21,000 bases of DNA, taken from Bacillota bacterium (GTDB lineage: Bacteria > Bacillota > Clostridia > Peptostreptococcales > Anaerovoracaceae). The DNA is taken from positions 1 to 21,000 of the forward strand of contig JAEDMR010000010.1 of NCBI GenBank assembly GCA_016302925.1. The letters run 5' to 3'. Positions 6,507 to 15,148 of this stretch are shown here, one piece after another. The translations under genes were made by a program, and so were the position numbers. The first letter of the stretch is position 1. Each line of letters starts with the position of its first letter. Below the pieces are notes generated by a model. That model made no database searches. It worked only from the letters and a program-made list of their open reading frames with translations, and was not told where the DNA came from.

Positions 6507-7667
6507 ATGAAAAAGACCATGGCAATCATCTTGTCCATCGCGCTGTGCATATGCATGATTCCTGCTCAGGCACTGGGCGTGGTGAAGAATGCAGGCATGC
6601 CGGCGGAGGTGGACAGCCTGATTTCCAGTGAAAATCTGGAGCATAATTTCGTAAAAGTGACGGCAATGGGGGGCACACTTCAGGTTGAGGTAGAAACTCC
6701 GGTGAAGGCGTCAGAATACAATTACAGTCTGGTGAAGGTTGGAGCCGAGAAGAGCCAGTGGGCCGGAAGAGCATATCCCAACGATATGGGAGACTACAAT
6801 CAGTTTTCCTTTTCACTGAACAATTACGGAAACAAGATTGGAGCCCCATTAAACGGGGACTATATCCTGATGATCACCAAGAAAGTCGGAGCAAAGAATA
6901 ACCCTGTTATTTATAAAAACTGCTGTTTACGCGTAGCAAACGGGCAGTTCTCCATCCTTTCCTACGAAAAGATCCAGGCGGAAAACCAGGCGCAGAATAA
7001 GAAGGCCAATAAGGTCAGCACGAAGAATTTCAAGAAAACCAACCTTAGTGACCTGAAGAACCTTTGCTTTAAGGATCCTGTCACGAAAAAGGTCACTTCG
7101 GTGACCACGAAGAAGGTGAAGTATTTCAAGTCCGTGTCGGATAAAGTGACGAAGGGTGAAGAATCCGATTATGAGAAGCTGCTGAAGATCTATGAATACA
7201 TCGCAGAGAACTTCTATTATGACGATATCGCTTTCCGTACCGGCACGAAGCAGTATGTGGATCCGTATCGGAATCTGTATAACATGCGGAATAAAAAGAA
7301 GAGTGCCAACAGTGAAAACGGGAAGGTAGCGACCACCTGTGTGGGCTATGCCGCAGCCGTGGCTGCACTGGCGAGAGCTCAGGGAATCCCAACCAGAATC
7401 GTAAACGGACATCATATCAGTTTAGGTACCGGCGGTTTTAACAACTGGTCCACAGAACCGAGCATTACGAAAATGGATCACTGGTGGGCAGAATGCTATG
7501 TGGACGGACGGTGGATCACGGTGGATCCGACGCCGGGGAACAGCAACAAATGGAACCGGACCACAAACACCTGGACCTACACTGGGCTGACCAACTACAT
7601 CTATTTCGATCCGACGTCGGAGCAGCTGGCCACCTCTCATGTGATACTGGAAACCAAAGGCGTGTAA
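6507..7667 (+). CDS. Secreted transglutaminase-like domain protein
   Basis: A 386-residue protein with an N-terminal signal peptide (a Lys-rich start, a hydrophobic stretch at 5-20, likely cleavage near AQA at 20-22). Residues about 220-345 form a transglutaminase/cysteine-protease-like fold with the expected catalytic triad: Cys278 (TTCVGYA), His325 (MDHWWAE) and Asp340 (TVDPTPG). Residues 160-215 are Lys-rich, and the part before that is probably a beta-rich N-terminal domain. Bacterial proteins of this type act outside the cell as peptidases or crosslinkers on cell-wall peptides or proteins; the substrate is unknown. AGGAGG (6491-6496) lies 10 bases before the ATG. It is a single-gene unit with its own promoter and terminator. 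No sortase signal or cell-wall repeat is visible. Confidence 0.88.
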   Translation: MKKTMAIILSIALCICMIPAQALGVVKNAGMPAEVDSLISSENLEHNFVKVTAMGGTLQVEVETPVKASEYNYSLVKVGAEKSQWAGRAYPNDMGDYNQFSFSLNNYGNKIGAPLNGDYILMITKKVGAKNNPVIYKNCCLRVANGQFSILSYEKIQAENQAQNKKANKVSTKNFKKTNLSDLKNLCFKDPVTKKVTSVTTKKVKYFKSVSDKVTKGEESDYEKLLKIYEYIAENFYYDDIAFRTGTKQYVDPYRNLYNMRNKKKSANSENGKVATTCVGYAAAVAALARAQGIPTRIVNGHHISLGTGGFNNWSTEPSITKMDHWWAECYVDGRWITVDPTPGNSNKWNRTTNTWTYTGLTNYIYFDPTSEQLATSHVILETKGV

Positions 7668-7710
7668 TCGAAAAAGAATCAAATGAATCAAAAGTGAAAA
7701 ATTCACTTTG

Positions 7711-7745
7711 CGGTACGCGGCAGATTTGTGCTGCGTACCGTTTTT
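7711..7745 (+). terminator. Terminator of the transglutaminase-like gene
   Basis: CGGTACGCGGCA (7711-7722) pairs with TGCTGCGTACCG (7729-7740) through 12 bp with one G-U pair, followed by TTTTT. Confidence 0.9.
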
Positions 7746-7780
7746 CATCGGTTTTTCGCAGTATTTCACGGTCCCTTCAC

Positions 7781-7809
7781 TTGACATGCAAGTTTTCCTT
7801 CTTTATACT
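7781..7809 (+). promoter_or_regulatory. Promoter of the carD-to-sigH cluster
   Basis: A perfect TTGACA (7781-7786), a 17-base spacer and TATACT (7804-7809). It is the strongest-looking promoter in the window and starts the long co-directional gene series. Confidence 0.85.
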
Positions 7810-7845
7810 GTAAATATATACAGATTCATAATGGGGGACTGTTAC

Positions 7846-8319
7846 ATGTTTTCAGTAGGTGACCGGATTGTTTACCCGATGCATGGAGCAGGGATAATCC
7901 GAAAGATCGAAGAAAAAGAGATTCTCGGGCAGAAACGGGCATATTATATACTGCAGCTGCCGGGGAATGATATGAACGTGATGATTCCCGTAGAAATGGA
8001 TTCATCCACAGGAATTCGAGGCGTCGTTCCGCAGCAGGCACTGCAGGGCGTGGTGGATTTACTGCGGTCTGAATCCACCCAGATGTCCTCCAACTGGAAC
8101 CGAAGGCACCGGGAAAACATGGAAAAACTCCGCAGCGGCGAGATACTGCAGGTGGCGGAAGTGGTCCGGAATCTGATTCGCGCCGACCGGCGAAAAAATC
8201 TGGCAGCAGGAGAAAAGAAACTGTTGGCAAATGCTATGCAGATTCTCATCAGCGAGCTGGTTCTGGCCGGCGACATGGATCTGCAGGAAGCGCGTCGGTT
8301 CATTGAAGAGACCGTCTGA
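7846..8319 (+). CDS. CarD/CdnL-family RNA polymerase-binding regulator
   Basis: A 157-residue protein of the CarD/CdnL/TRCF family. The N-terminal Tudor-like RNA-polymerase-interaction domain is clear in FSVGDRIVYPMHGAG followed by YYILQLPG and MIPV (residues 1-50). The C-terminal half is helical and basic (RRHRENMEKLRSGE), as in CdnL. Members bind the polymerase beta subunit and stabilise open promoter complexes. The ATG at 7846 is preferred: GGGGGA at 7833-7838 is well placed and the homologous N-terminus begins here; an ATG at 7831 would add five residues. It opens the cluster behind a consensus promoter and is 73 bases before the yacL-like gene; that gap holds CAGCGAATC twice (8323, 8338). 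A carD-like gene before yacL/ispD is common in Clostridia. Confidence 0.9.
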   Translation: MFSVGDRIVYPMHGAGIIRKIEEKEILGQKRAYYILQLPGNDMNVMIPVEMDSSTGIRGVVPQQALQGVVDLLRSESTQMSSNWNRRHRENMEKLRSGEILQVAEVVRNLIRADRRKNLAAGEKKLLANAMQILISELVLAGDMDLQEARRFIEETV

Positions 8320-8392
8320 CATCAGCGAATCCGGCTTCAGCGAATCTGAATCTGTATGATACATAAAAAAATAAAGGAAAGGAGGAGAAGAA

Positions 8393-9532
8393 ATGCTGAA
8401 AAAACTATTTAAAGGAATTTTTACAGTAGTGGGCATTCTGGTGGGCTTTGGGGCCTCTGATCTGGTGTGGCGCATTTACGCCGAGATGGATCCGGAGAGC
8501 AGCCAGGCACTGGCAGCAGGAGAGAAACTCTGGCTGCAGATTTTCATCGCACTTATCTTTGGTATTATTTTTTATAAACTGGCACCGGTGCTCAACCGTA
8601 AAAGCAAGAAGATGGCAGATAACATCGGCAACGATCTGCAGGCGGTATCCGCCAGCGATCTGGTGGGCGGCACCCTGGGACTGATTGCAGGCCTGATTAT
8701 CGCCTTTCTCATCACCCAGATCTACACCGGAATCCTGCCGGGTCTGCTGAACCTGACTCTGACCATCTGCATTTATGCATTGCTGGGGTATATCGGCCTG
8801 GTGGTGGGAAATAAGAAACTGCCGGAGGTTTTCGCTGCATCCATCGCAGCCAGAAGACTGGCGGCACGGGCAGCAGCGGCAGAGGAACATCCTTATGCTG
8901 ACTACAACATGAAGGACAGCAAGAAGCGCAACGTGGTTCCGAAGATTCTGGACACCAGCGTCATCATCGACGGAAGAATCGTGGAGATCATGAAGACTGG
9001 CTTCCTGGAAGGCCCGATTGTGATCCCGGAATTCGTGCTGGTGGAGCTGCGCCATATCGCCGACAGTTCCGACGCACTGAAGAGAAACCGGGGGCGCCGC
9101 GGCCTGGATATCCTGAACAAAATCCAGGAGGACTACGGAATCGAGATCTATAACACTGACTCAGAGAAAGCCCTGAAGGATATTCCGGAGGTGGATGTTA
9201 AGCTGCTGAAGCTGGCACAGATCATGAAGGGCAAGGTGGTGACCAACGATTTCAACCTGAATAAAGTCTCCGTCATCAAGGGAGTACCGGTACTCAACAT
9301 CAATGAACTGGCCAATGCCATGAAGCCGATGGTAATCCCCGGCGAGGTGATGACGGTCACCCTGATCAAACAGGGCAAGGAATCCGGCCAGGCGGTGGCA
9401 TATCTGGATGACGGAACCATGATCGTCGTGGAAGACGGACGCAAAAAAATCGGGCAGACACTGGATATCAACGTGACAAGCGTGCTGCAGACCGCGGCAG
9501 GTCGTATGATCTTCGGAAAGGTTCGACAGTAA
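8393..9532 (+). CDS. YacL-like membrane PIN-TRAM protein
   Basis: A 379-residue protein with several hydrophobic N-terminal segments (about 7-22, 48-64, 92-110, 118-138), a PIN nuclease domain (183-305) and a C-terminal TRAM RNA-binding domain (311-379). The PIN acidic residues are visible at Asp187 (LDTSVIIDGR), Glu218 (VELRHIADS), Asp268 (VDVKLL) and Asp286 (TNDFN). It therefore has the features of a membrane-anchored ribonuclease, but its substrate is not established. GGAGGAGAAG directly precedes the ATG at 8393. In B. subtilis, yacL sits in the same place before ispD, which supports the call. It is three bases upstream of ispDF. Confidence 0.92.
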   Translation: MLKKLFKGIFTVVGILVGFGASDLVWRIYAEMDPESSQALAAGEKLWLQIFIALIFGIIFYKLAPVLNRKSKKMADNIGNDLQAVSASDLVGGTLGLIAGLIIAFLITQIYTGILPGLLNLTLTICIYALLGYIGLVVGNKKLPEVFAASIAARRLAARAAAAEEHPYADYNMKDSKKRNVVPKILDTSVIIDGRIVEIMKTGFLEGPIVIPEFVLVELRHIADSSDALKRNRGRRGLDILNKIQEDYGIEIYNTDSEKALKDIPEVDVKLLKLAQIMKGKVVTNDFNLNKVSVIKGVPVLNINELANAMKPMVIPGEVMTVTLIKQGKESGQAVAYLDDGTMIVVEDGRKKIGQTLDINVTSVLQTAAGRMIFGKVRQ

Positions 9533-9535
9533 GAT

Positions 9536-10684
9536 ATGTTTGAAGGAAAAACGGTAACGGCAGTGATTGTGGCGGCAGGTGCGGGAACCCGGATGGGAGG
9601 TACTTTGCCCAAGCAGTTTCTGAAGATCCGCGGCAGGACCATTCTGGAGATGGCCGTGGATGCCTTTGAAAAAAATCCATATGTAGACAATATCCTGGTG
9701 ATGACAAGCCAGGATTTTGTGGTGTTTTGCGAAGATATCTGCAGACAGTTTTCGAAAGTCTCCGCAGTACTGCCCGGCGGGCGGGAGCGGCAGGACACGG
9801 TGAATGCTGCCATGGCGGCAGTGCCGGACGGACAGCTGGTGCTGATTCACGACGGGGCGCGCCCCTTTGTTTCGGATGCGGTCATCGAGGCGGTGCTTCG
9901 CGGGACAAAATCCATCGGTGCGGCAGTTCCGGTGGTGCCCAGCAAGGACACCATCCGGCAGAAGGAACTGCGGGAGGCCCCAGTCCCCAGAAGCCATACA
10001 CTGGACCGAAGCAGTTTGCTTCAGGTGCAGACACCCCAGGGATTTTTCAGCGAGCTGCTGAAAGAAGCCTGCAGGAAGGCAGAGGAAGACGGATTTCGGG
10101 GAACCGATGATGCCTCGCTGGTGGAGCGGATGGGACATCCCGTTGCGCTGGCAGCAGGGAATTATGCCAATATTAAGATTACCACGAAGGAGGATCTGCC
10201 CATGGAAATGCGCATTGGAACCGGATTTGATGTTCATCGGCTCACTGAAGGCAGGAAGCTGATTCTGGGCGGTGTGGACATCCCTTACGAAAAGGGACTG
10301 CTGGGTCATTCCGATGCAGATGTCATGGTACACGCCCTGATGGATGCCATGCTGGGTGCAGCGGCACTGGGAGACATCGGAAGGCTGTTTCCTGACAGCG
10401 ATCCTGCTTATGAAGGCATATCCAGCCTGAAGCTGCTGGAGGAAGTCAACCGCCGCATCGAGGCAGAAGGATATATGCTGGGAAACGCAGATATTACCAT
10501 CATCGCCCAGCGGCCTAAACTGGCGGGATATATCAGCAGGATGACAGAAAACCTGGCCCTTACCCTGCATACCGAACCGGATAAGATCAACGTAAAGGCG
10601 ACCACCACCGAGAAGCTTGGCTTCACGGGACGTGGAGAAGGCATTGCAGCCGAAGCCGTATGCATATTAACCACAAGGAAATGA
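9536..10684 (+). CDS. ispDF: Bifunctional IspD-IspF, MEP isoprenoid pathway
   Basis: A 382-residue fusion of two non-adjacent enzymes of the MEP pathway. IspD (1 to about 222) couples CTP to MEP; it shows AAGAGTRMG, LPKQF, the IHDGARP segment at 104-110 and QTPQGF. IspF (225-382) cyclises the later intermediate to MEcPP; it shows metal ligands Asp232 and His234 (GFDVHRL), His266 (VMVHALMDA) and the TTTEKLGFTGRGEGI signature at 357-371. Fusions of this kind are known in several proteobacteria and some Clostridia, whereas B. subtilis has two genes. It starts three bases after the yacL stop with only a weak binding site (GGAAAGG at 9515-9521), so it depends on coupling. An internal AAGGAGG lies before Met223. 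Confidence 0.96.
   Translation: MFEGKTVTAVIVAAGAGTRMGGTLPKQFLKIRGRTILEMAVDAFEKNPYVDNILVMTSQDFVVFCEDICRQFSKVSAVLPGGRERQDTVNAAMAAVPDGQLVLIHDGARPFVSDAVIEAVLRGTKSIGAAVPVVPSKDTIRQKELREAPVPRSHTLDRSSLLQVQTPQGFFSELLKEACRKAEEDGFRGTDDASLVERMGHPVALAAGNYANIKITTKEDLPMEMRIGTGFDVHRLTEGRKLILGGVDIPYEKGLLGHSDADVMVHALMDAMLGAAALGDIGRLFPDSDPAYEGISSLKLLEEVNRRIEAEGYMLGNADITIIAQRPKLAGYISRMTENLALTLHTEPDKINVKATTTEKLGFTGRGEGIAAEAVCILTTRK
10187..10204 (+). promoter_or_regulatory. Internal ribosome binding site and ATG before the IspF domain
   Basis: AAGGAGG (10187-10193) lies eight bases before an in-frame ATG (10202), which begins exactly at the IspD/IspF boundary (MEMRIGTGFDVH). It is a better site than the one at the true start of the fused gene, so free IspF may also be made. 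Confidence 0.5.
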
Positions 10685-10703
10685 AAAGAGGAGAAGATAC
10701 ATT

Positions 10704-12446
10704 ATGAGAATGTCAAAGATGCACATGAAGACCTTGAGAGAAGTACCAAATGAAGCGGAAATATCCAGCCATATCCTGCTGCTGCGGACCGGCATGATCC
10801 GCAAGCTGGTTTCCGGCGTCTACGGCTTCATGCCGCTGGGCTGGAGATCCGTCCGCAAGATTGAAGACATTATCCGTCAGGAGATGGACGCCACCGGCGC
10901 ACAGGAAATCCATATGTCCGCCGTACAGCCGGCAGAACTGTGGCAGGAATCCGGAAGATGGTTCGCTTACGGACCGGAACTGTGGAGACTGAAAGACAGA
11001 AACGGCCGTGATTTCTGTTTGGGACCAACCCACGAAGAAATCTTTACGGACCTGATCCGCAATGACGTTTCCTCTCACCGGCAGCTTCCGATGAACCTGT
11101 ATCAGATTCAGACCAAGTACAGAGATGAAGCAAGACCAAGATTCGGACTGATGCGCAGCCGGGAATTCATCATGAAGGACGCCTATTCCTTCGATAAGGA
11201 TTTCGAAGGACTGGATCAAAGCTATCAGGACATGTATGAAGCCTATGAGAAGATTTTCACTCGCTGCGGGCTGACCTTCCGTCCGGTGGAAGCCGATACC
11301 GGCGCCATCGGCGGCAGCAACTCCCACGAGTTCACCGCACTGTCCGAAGTGGGCGAAAGCGAAATCGCATACTGCGAAGCCTGCCAGATGGCGGCTACCG
11401 TAGAGCGGGCAGAGTGCAAGGATGCAGCCGCATCCCCTGCAGAGGAAGACATGCTGCCGCTGGAGGAAGTATATACTCCGGGAACCAAAACCATCGATGA
11501 AGTGGCCGGTTTCCTGAACCTGCCGAAGGAAAAGACCATCAAGGCGCTGCTGTTTGTGACCTACGATGAAGAGGGAAAAGAAAACGGCTATGTAGCAGCC
11601 TTCGTCCGGGGTGACCGGGAGCTGAACATGGTGAAGCTGGTCAATGCGCTGGGCATTCCGGAACATGCCATTGAATTCGCAGACGAAGAGAAGATGCACG
11701 AAGCCACCGGATGCGTGGGAGGCTTTACCGGACCGGTAGGTCTGCATGACTGCAAGATCGTAGTGGACAGCGAGTTGCCGGGTCTGAAGAACCTGTGTGC
11801 CGGCGCCTGCAAGAAAGACCACCACATGATCAATGTGAACTATGGAAGAGACTATAAGGGCGATATTGTGAAGGATATCAAAGTGCTGAAAGCAGGAGAT
11901 CCTTGCCCGATCTGCGGTGCACCGGTGAAACATGCCCGCGGCATCGAAGTGGGACAGGTCTTCAAACTGGGCACCAAGTACTCCCAGTCCATGAACGCCA
12001 CCTATAAAGATGAAAACCAGAAAGAGCAGCTGATTGTCATGGGATGCTACGGCATCGGCGTGACCAGAACTCTGGCCGCTGTGGTGGAACAGCATCATGA
12101 TGATGACGGTATCATCTGGCCGATGTCTGTGGCACCGTATCATGTGATTGTAACCCTGGTGAATCCGAAAGATGAAGCGCAGACCGCAGCAGCAGAAAAG
12201 ATCTATGACGTGCTGCAGAAAGCCGGCGTGGAAGTTTTGCTGGATGACAGAAATGAACGGCCGGGTGTAAAATTCAAGGATGCGGACCTGCTGGGCATTC
12301 CGGTACGGATTACCGTAGGCAAACGGGCACCGGAAGGCATCGTGGAATACAAGCTGCGTCGTGAGGCCGACAAGGCGGAAAAAACCGTGGATGAGGCCAT
12401 CGCAGATGCCGTTGCCATTGTCAATGCAGAAAAATACGGTATGTAA
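10704..12446 (+). CDS. proS: Prolyl-tRNA synthetase, bacterial type with editing insert
   Basis: A 580-residue class II synthetase that charges tRNA-Pro. The motif 2 region TKYRDEARPRFGLMRSREF is at 137-155 and GPTHEE is at 107-112. A YbaK-like editing insert covers about 225-400 (including TKTIDEVAGFLNLPKEKT). Motif 3 follows (GCYGIGVTRTLAAVVEQHH), then the anticodon-binding domain (about 473-580). The length and insert define the bacterial-type ProS rather than the shorter archaeal type. AGAGGAGA (10687-10694) lies nine bases before the ATG. In the B. subtilis cluster gltX occupies the place after ispF, so a different synthetase has taken this position. Confidence 0.97.
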   Translation: MRMSKMHMKTLREVPNEAEISSHILLLRTGMIRKLVSGVYGFMPLGWRSVRKIEDIIRQEMDATGAQEIHMSAVQPAELWQESGRWFAYGPELWRLKDRNGRDFCLGPTHEEIFTDLIRNDVSSHRQLPMNLYQIQTKYRDEARPRFGLMRSREFIMKDAYSFDKDFEGLDQSYQDMYEAYEKIFTRCGLTFRPVEADTGAIGGSNSHEFTALSEVGESEIAYCEACQMAATVERAECKDAAASPAEEDMLPLEEVYTPGTKTIDEVAGFLNLPKEKTIKALLFVTYDEEGKENGYVAAFVRGDRELNMVKLVNALGIPEHAIEFADEEKMHEATGCVGGFTGPVGLHDCKIVVDSELPGLKNLCAGACKKDHHMINVNYGRDYKGDIVKDIKVLKAGDPCPICGAPVKHARGIEVGQVFKLGTKYSQSMNATYKDENQKEQLIVMGCYGIGVTRTLAAVVEQHHDDDGIIWPMSVAPYHVIVTLVNPKDEAQTAAAEKIYDVLQKAGVEVLLDDRNERPGVKFKDADLLGIPVRITVGKRAPEGIVEYKLRREADKAEKTVDEAIADAVAIVNAEKYGM

Positions 12447-12520
12447 GAACAGAAAACTGGTAGAAATACAGAAAAACCGGGTATATAAAACTGGAACCGA
12501 AACGGAAAGGACGAAATAGT

Positions 12521-13003
12521 ATGAAAAAAGTGATCATAGAAATGGAAAACGGCGGCGTGATGACTGGAGAACTCTATCCGGAAATCGCACCGATCAGTGT
12601 GGAAAACTTCGAGAAGCTGGCAGGAGAAGGCTTTTATGACGGCCTGACCTTTCACCGGGTGATTCCGGGCTTCATGATCCAGGGCGGCTGCCCGCGGGGC
12701 AACGGAACCGGCGGACCGGGGTGGACCATCAAGGGTGAATTTTCTGCAAACGGCGTAAAGAACGACCTGAAGCATACCCGCGGCGTGCTCTCCATGGCCA
12801 GAGCCATGGATCCCAACTCCGCAGGCTCTCAGTTCTTCATCATGGTAGCAGACGCACCGCATCTGGACGGTCAGTATGCAGCCTTCGGCAAGATCACCGA
12901 CGGAATGGACACGGCAGATCAGATTGTGGGTGTGCGCAGGGACTGGAGCGACTGCCCGCTGGAAAAGCAGATTATTAAAACGATCAAAGTGACAGAAGAA
13001 TAA
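12521..13003 (+). CDS. Cyclophilin-type peptidyl-prolyl isomerase
   Basis: A 160-residue single-domain cyclophilin that catalyses cis-trans isomerisation of peptide bonds before proline. The active-site segment FHRVIPGFMIQGG has the catalytic Arg46 with Phe51 and Gln54. Further hallmarks are GVLSMARAMDPNSAGSQFFI and AAFGKITDGMD. It has no signal peptide, so it is cytoplasmic. AAAGG (12506-12510) lies ten bases before the ATG. The 74-base gap from proS is AT-rich with no clear promoter or terminator, so it probably belongs to the same transcript. This gene is not part of the B. subtilis version of the cluster. Confidence 0.94.
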   Translation: MKKVIIEMENGGVMTGELYPEIAPISVENFEKLAGEGFYDGLTFHRVIPGFMIQGGCPRGNGTGGPGWTIKGEFSANGVKNDLKHTRGVLSMARAMDPNSAGSQFFIMVADAPHLDGQYAAFGKITDGMDTADQIVGVRRDWSDCPLEKQIIKTIKVTEE

Positions 13004-13031
13004 ATACACAGATAAAGGAAGCGAAACAGAC

Positions 13032-13751
13032 ATGGGATTTTTCAGAGAAGTTGGAGAGGACATCAGGAATATGGTAGAAAAGGATCCGGCGGCCAGAAAT
13101 GGCTTCGAGGTTCTGATCTGTTATCCGGGCATCTGGGCACTGATTCTGCACCGTCCGGCACACTGGTGTTACAGGCACAACTTTATGTTCATCGGACGGC
13201 TGATATCCCAGATCACCCGTTTTTTCACCGGAATTGAGATTCATCCCGGTGCGAAAATCGGACGCCGCTGCTTCATCGACCACGGTATGGCAGTGATCAT
13301 CGGCGAGACGGCTGAGGTGGGTGACGATGTGACCATCTACCAGGGCGTGACCCTGGGCGGTACGGGAAAAGACACCGGCAAGCGTCATCCGACCATCGGA
13401 AACCGTGTGGTAATCAGTTCCGGCGCCAAGGTGCTGGGTCCCTTTAAGGTTGGCGATGACGTGAAAATCGGGGCAGGCTCTGTGGTACTGAAAGAGGTGC
13501 CGTCTGGCAGCACCGTGGTGGGAATTCCGGGCACGGTGGTACGGCGGTACGGACAGACGACGCAGGATCTGAACCAGGTGGACTTGCCGGATCCGGTTGC
13601 TGTGGAAATTGAATGTCTGCGCAGAAGAATTGTCGTCCTGGAGAACATGCTCCGGGAAGGCGGATACGGCGTGAAGACACAGGAAGAGACCTGCAGCGCC
13701 TGTGAAAACTGCAGTGAAAAAGGCAGGGAGGAAGAAGATGAAGATTTATAA
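13032..13751 (+). CDS. cysE: Serine O-acetyltransferase CysE
   Basis: A 239-residue enzyme that acetylates serine with acetyl-CoA, the first step of cysteine synthesis. A short helical N-terminal part, as in Gram-positive enzymes, is followed by a left-handed beta-helix of hexapeptide repeats (about 68-170). The active-site residues are Asp83-His84 (IDHGMAVIIGE) and His119 (GKRHPTIG). After the beta-helix comes an unusual tail (175-239) with three closely spaced cysteines (221, 224, 227) and an acidic end. AAAGGAAG precedes the ATG. Its last 14 bases overlap the start of cysS, linking cysteine synthesis and cysteine charging by coupled translation, an order conserved in B. subtilis. Confidence 0.96.
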   Translation: MGFFREVGEDIRNMVEKDPAARNGFEVLICYPGIWALILHRPAHWCYRHNFMFIGRLISQITRFFTGIEIHPGAKIGRRCFIDHGMAVIIGETAEVGDDVTIYQGVTLGGTGKDTGKRHPTIGNRVVISSGAKVLGPFKVGDDVKIGAGSVVLKEVPSGSTVVGIPGTVVRRYGQTTQDLNQVDLPDPVAVEIECLRRRIVVLENMLREGGYGVKTQEETCSACENCSEKGREEEDEDL

Positions 13752-15144
13752 TACCCTTACAAGAAAAAAAGAGGAATTCGTTCCGATCGAACCGGGCAAG
13801 GTAAAAATGTACGTCTGCGGACCGACGGTCTACAACTTTTTCCATATCGGAAATGCCCGCCCGTTCGTGGTATTTGATACTATGAGGAAGTATCTGGAGT
13901 ATCGCGGTTACAAGGTGAAATTCGTTCAGAACTTTACGGATGTTGATGATAAAATCATCAACCGTGCCAGAGAAGAAGGCATCACCGCACCGGAAGTCAG
14001 CGAGAAATATATCGAAGAATACTATAAGGATGCAGCGGCCCTCAACGTAAAGAAGGCCACTGTACATCCGCAGGTATCCAAAACCATTCCTGACATTGTG
14101 AAATTCGTGGAGGACCTGATCGAGAAGGGTTATGCCTACGAAGTGGACGGTGATGTATATTACAGAACCAGAAAGTTTGACGGTTACGGCAAGCTGTCCG
14201 GAAAGAATATCGAAGATCTGATTTCCGGCGCCCGGATTGCCGTCGGTGAGCAGAAAGAAGATCCGCTGGATTTCGCTCTGTGGAAAGCCAGAAAGACCGA
14301 CGACGAAATCGCATGGGAATCTCCATGGGGTATGGGACGCCCGGGCTGGCACATTGAATGCTCCACCATGGCGAAAAAATATCTGGGAGAAACCATCGAT
14401 ATCCATGCAGGTGGCGCAGATCTGCAGTTCCCGCATCACGAGAATGAAATTGCCCAATCCGAGGCACACAACGGCTGCGTATTTGCCAACTACTGGATGC
14501 ATAACGGCTATATCAATATTGACGGTGAAAAGATGTCCAAGTCTCTGGGCAACTTCCGGACCGTCCGGGACCTGCTGAAGGTCTATGACGGGGAAGTGCT
14601 TCGCTTCCTGATTCTGTCCGGACATTACCGGGGACCGATCGACTTCGGCGAAGAAATACTGACCCAGTCGAAAAACGGCCTGACCAGAATGCGGAATGCC
14701 AAGTCCAACCTGAAGCATCTGATTGCGGCAGGCAGCGGAACCATGACAGAAGCAGAAGCAGCAGTACTGGAAAATCTGGGACAGTACCGGGAAAAATTCA
14801 TGGAAGCCATGGATGATGACCTGAACACCGCAGATGCTATCTCTGCAGTCTTCGAACTGATCACAGCCATTAACACAGCGGTGAAAGACGGTGCCTCGAA
14901 GGAATTCGCGCAGAAAGCACTGGATCTGCTGATGGAACCGGCCACCGTGCTGGGACTGCTGCAGCAGGAAACTTCCGAAGAAGTCACCGAAGTGGAACCT
15001 GAAATTCAGGCACTGATCGATGAACGGCAGGCTGCCAGAAAGGCAAAGAACTTCGCCCGCGCAGATGAAATCCGCGATATCCTGAAAGAAAAGGGAATCA
15101 CCCTGAAGGATACCCCGCAGGGCGTGCAGATTATCCGCGGATAA
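13738..15144 (+). CDS. cysS: Cysteinyl-tRNA synthetase
   Basis: A 468-residue class I synthetase that charges tRNA-Cys. The HIGH-type motif is HIGN at 36-39 and KMSKS is at 265-269. Zinc ligands are visible at Cys27 (VCGPT), Cys208 (HIECS) and the FPHHENE segment near 233. The helical anticodon-binding part follows, ending in the RADEIRDILKEKGI segment typical of CysS. The start at 13738 is chosen because the conserved N-terminus (MKIYNTLTRKK) begins there and GGGAGG lies nearby; an earlier in-frame ATG at 13702 would add 12 non-conserved residues encoded by cysE sequence. The ATG lies inside the end of cysE. Confidence 0.97.
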   Translation: MKIYNTLTRKKEEFVPIEPGKVKMYVCGPTVYNFFHIGNARPFVVFDTMRKYLEYRGYKVKFVQNFTDVDDKIINRAREEGITAPEVSEKYIEEYYKDAAALNVKKATVHPQVSKTIPDIVKFVEDLIEKGYAYEVDGDVYYRTRKFDGYGKLSGKNIEDLISGARIAVGEQKEDPLDFALWKARKTDDEIAWESPWGMGRPGWHIECSTMAKKYLGETIDIHAGGADLQFPHHENEIAQSEAHNGCVFANYWMHNGYINIDGEKMSKSLGNFRTVRDLLKVYDGEVLRFLILSGHYRGPIDFGEEILTQSKNGLTRMRNAKSNLKHLIAAGSGTMTEAEAAVLENLGQYREKFMEAMDDDLNTADAISAVFELITAINTAVKDGASKEFAQKALDLLMEPATVLGLLQQETSEEVTEVEPEIQALIDERQAARKAKNFARADEIRDILKEKGITLKDTPQGVQIIRG

Positions 15145-15148
15145 CCGG

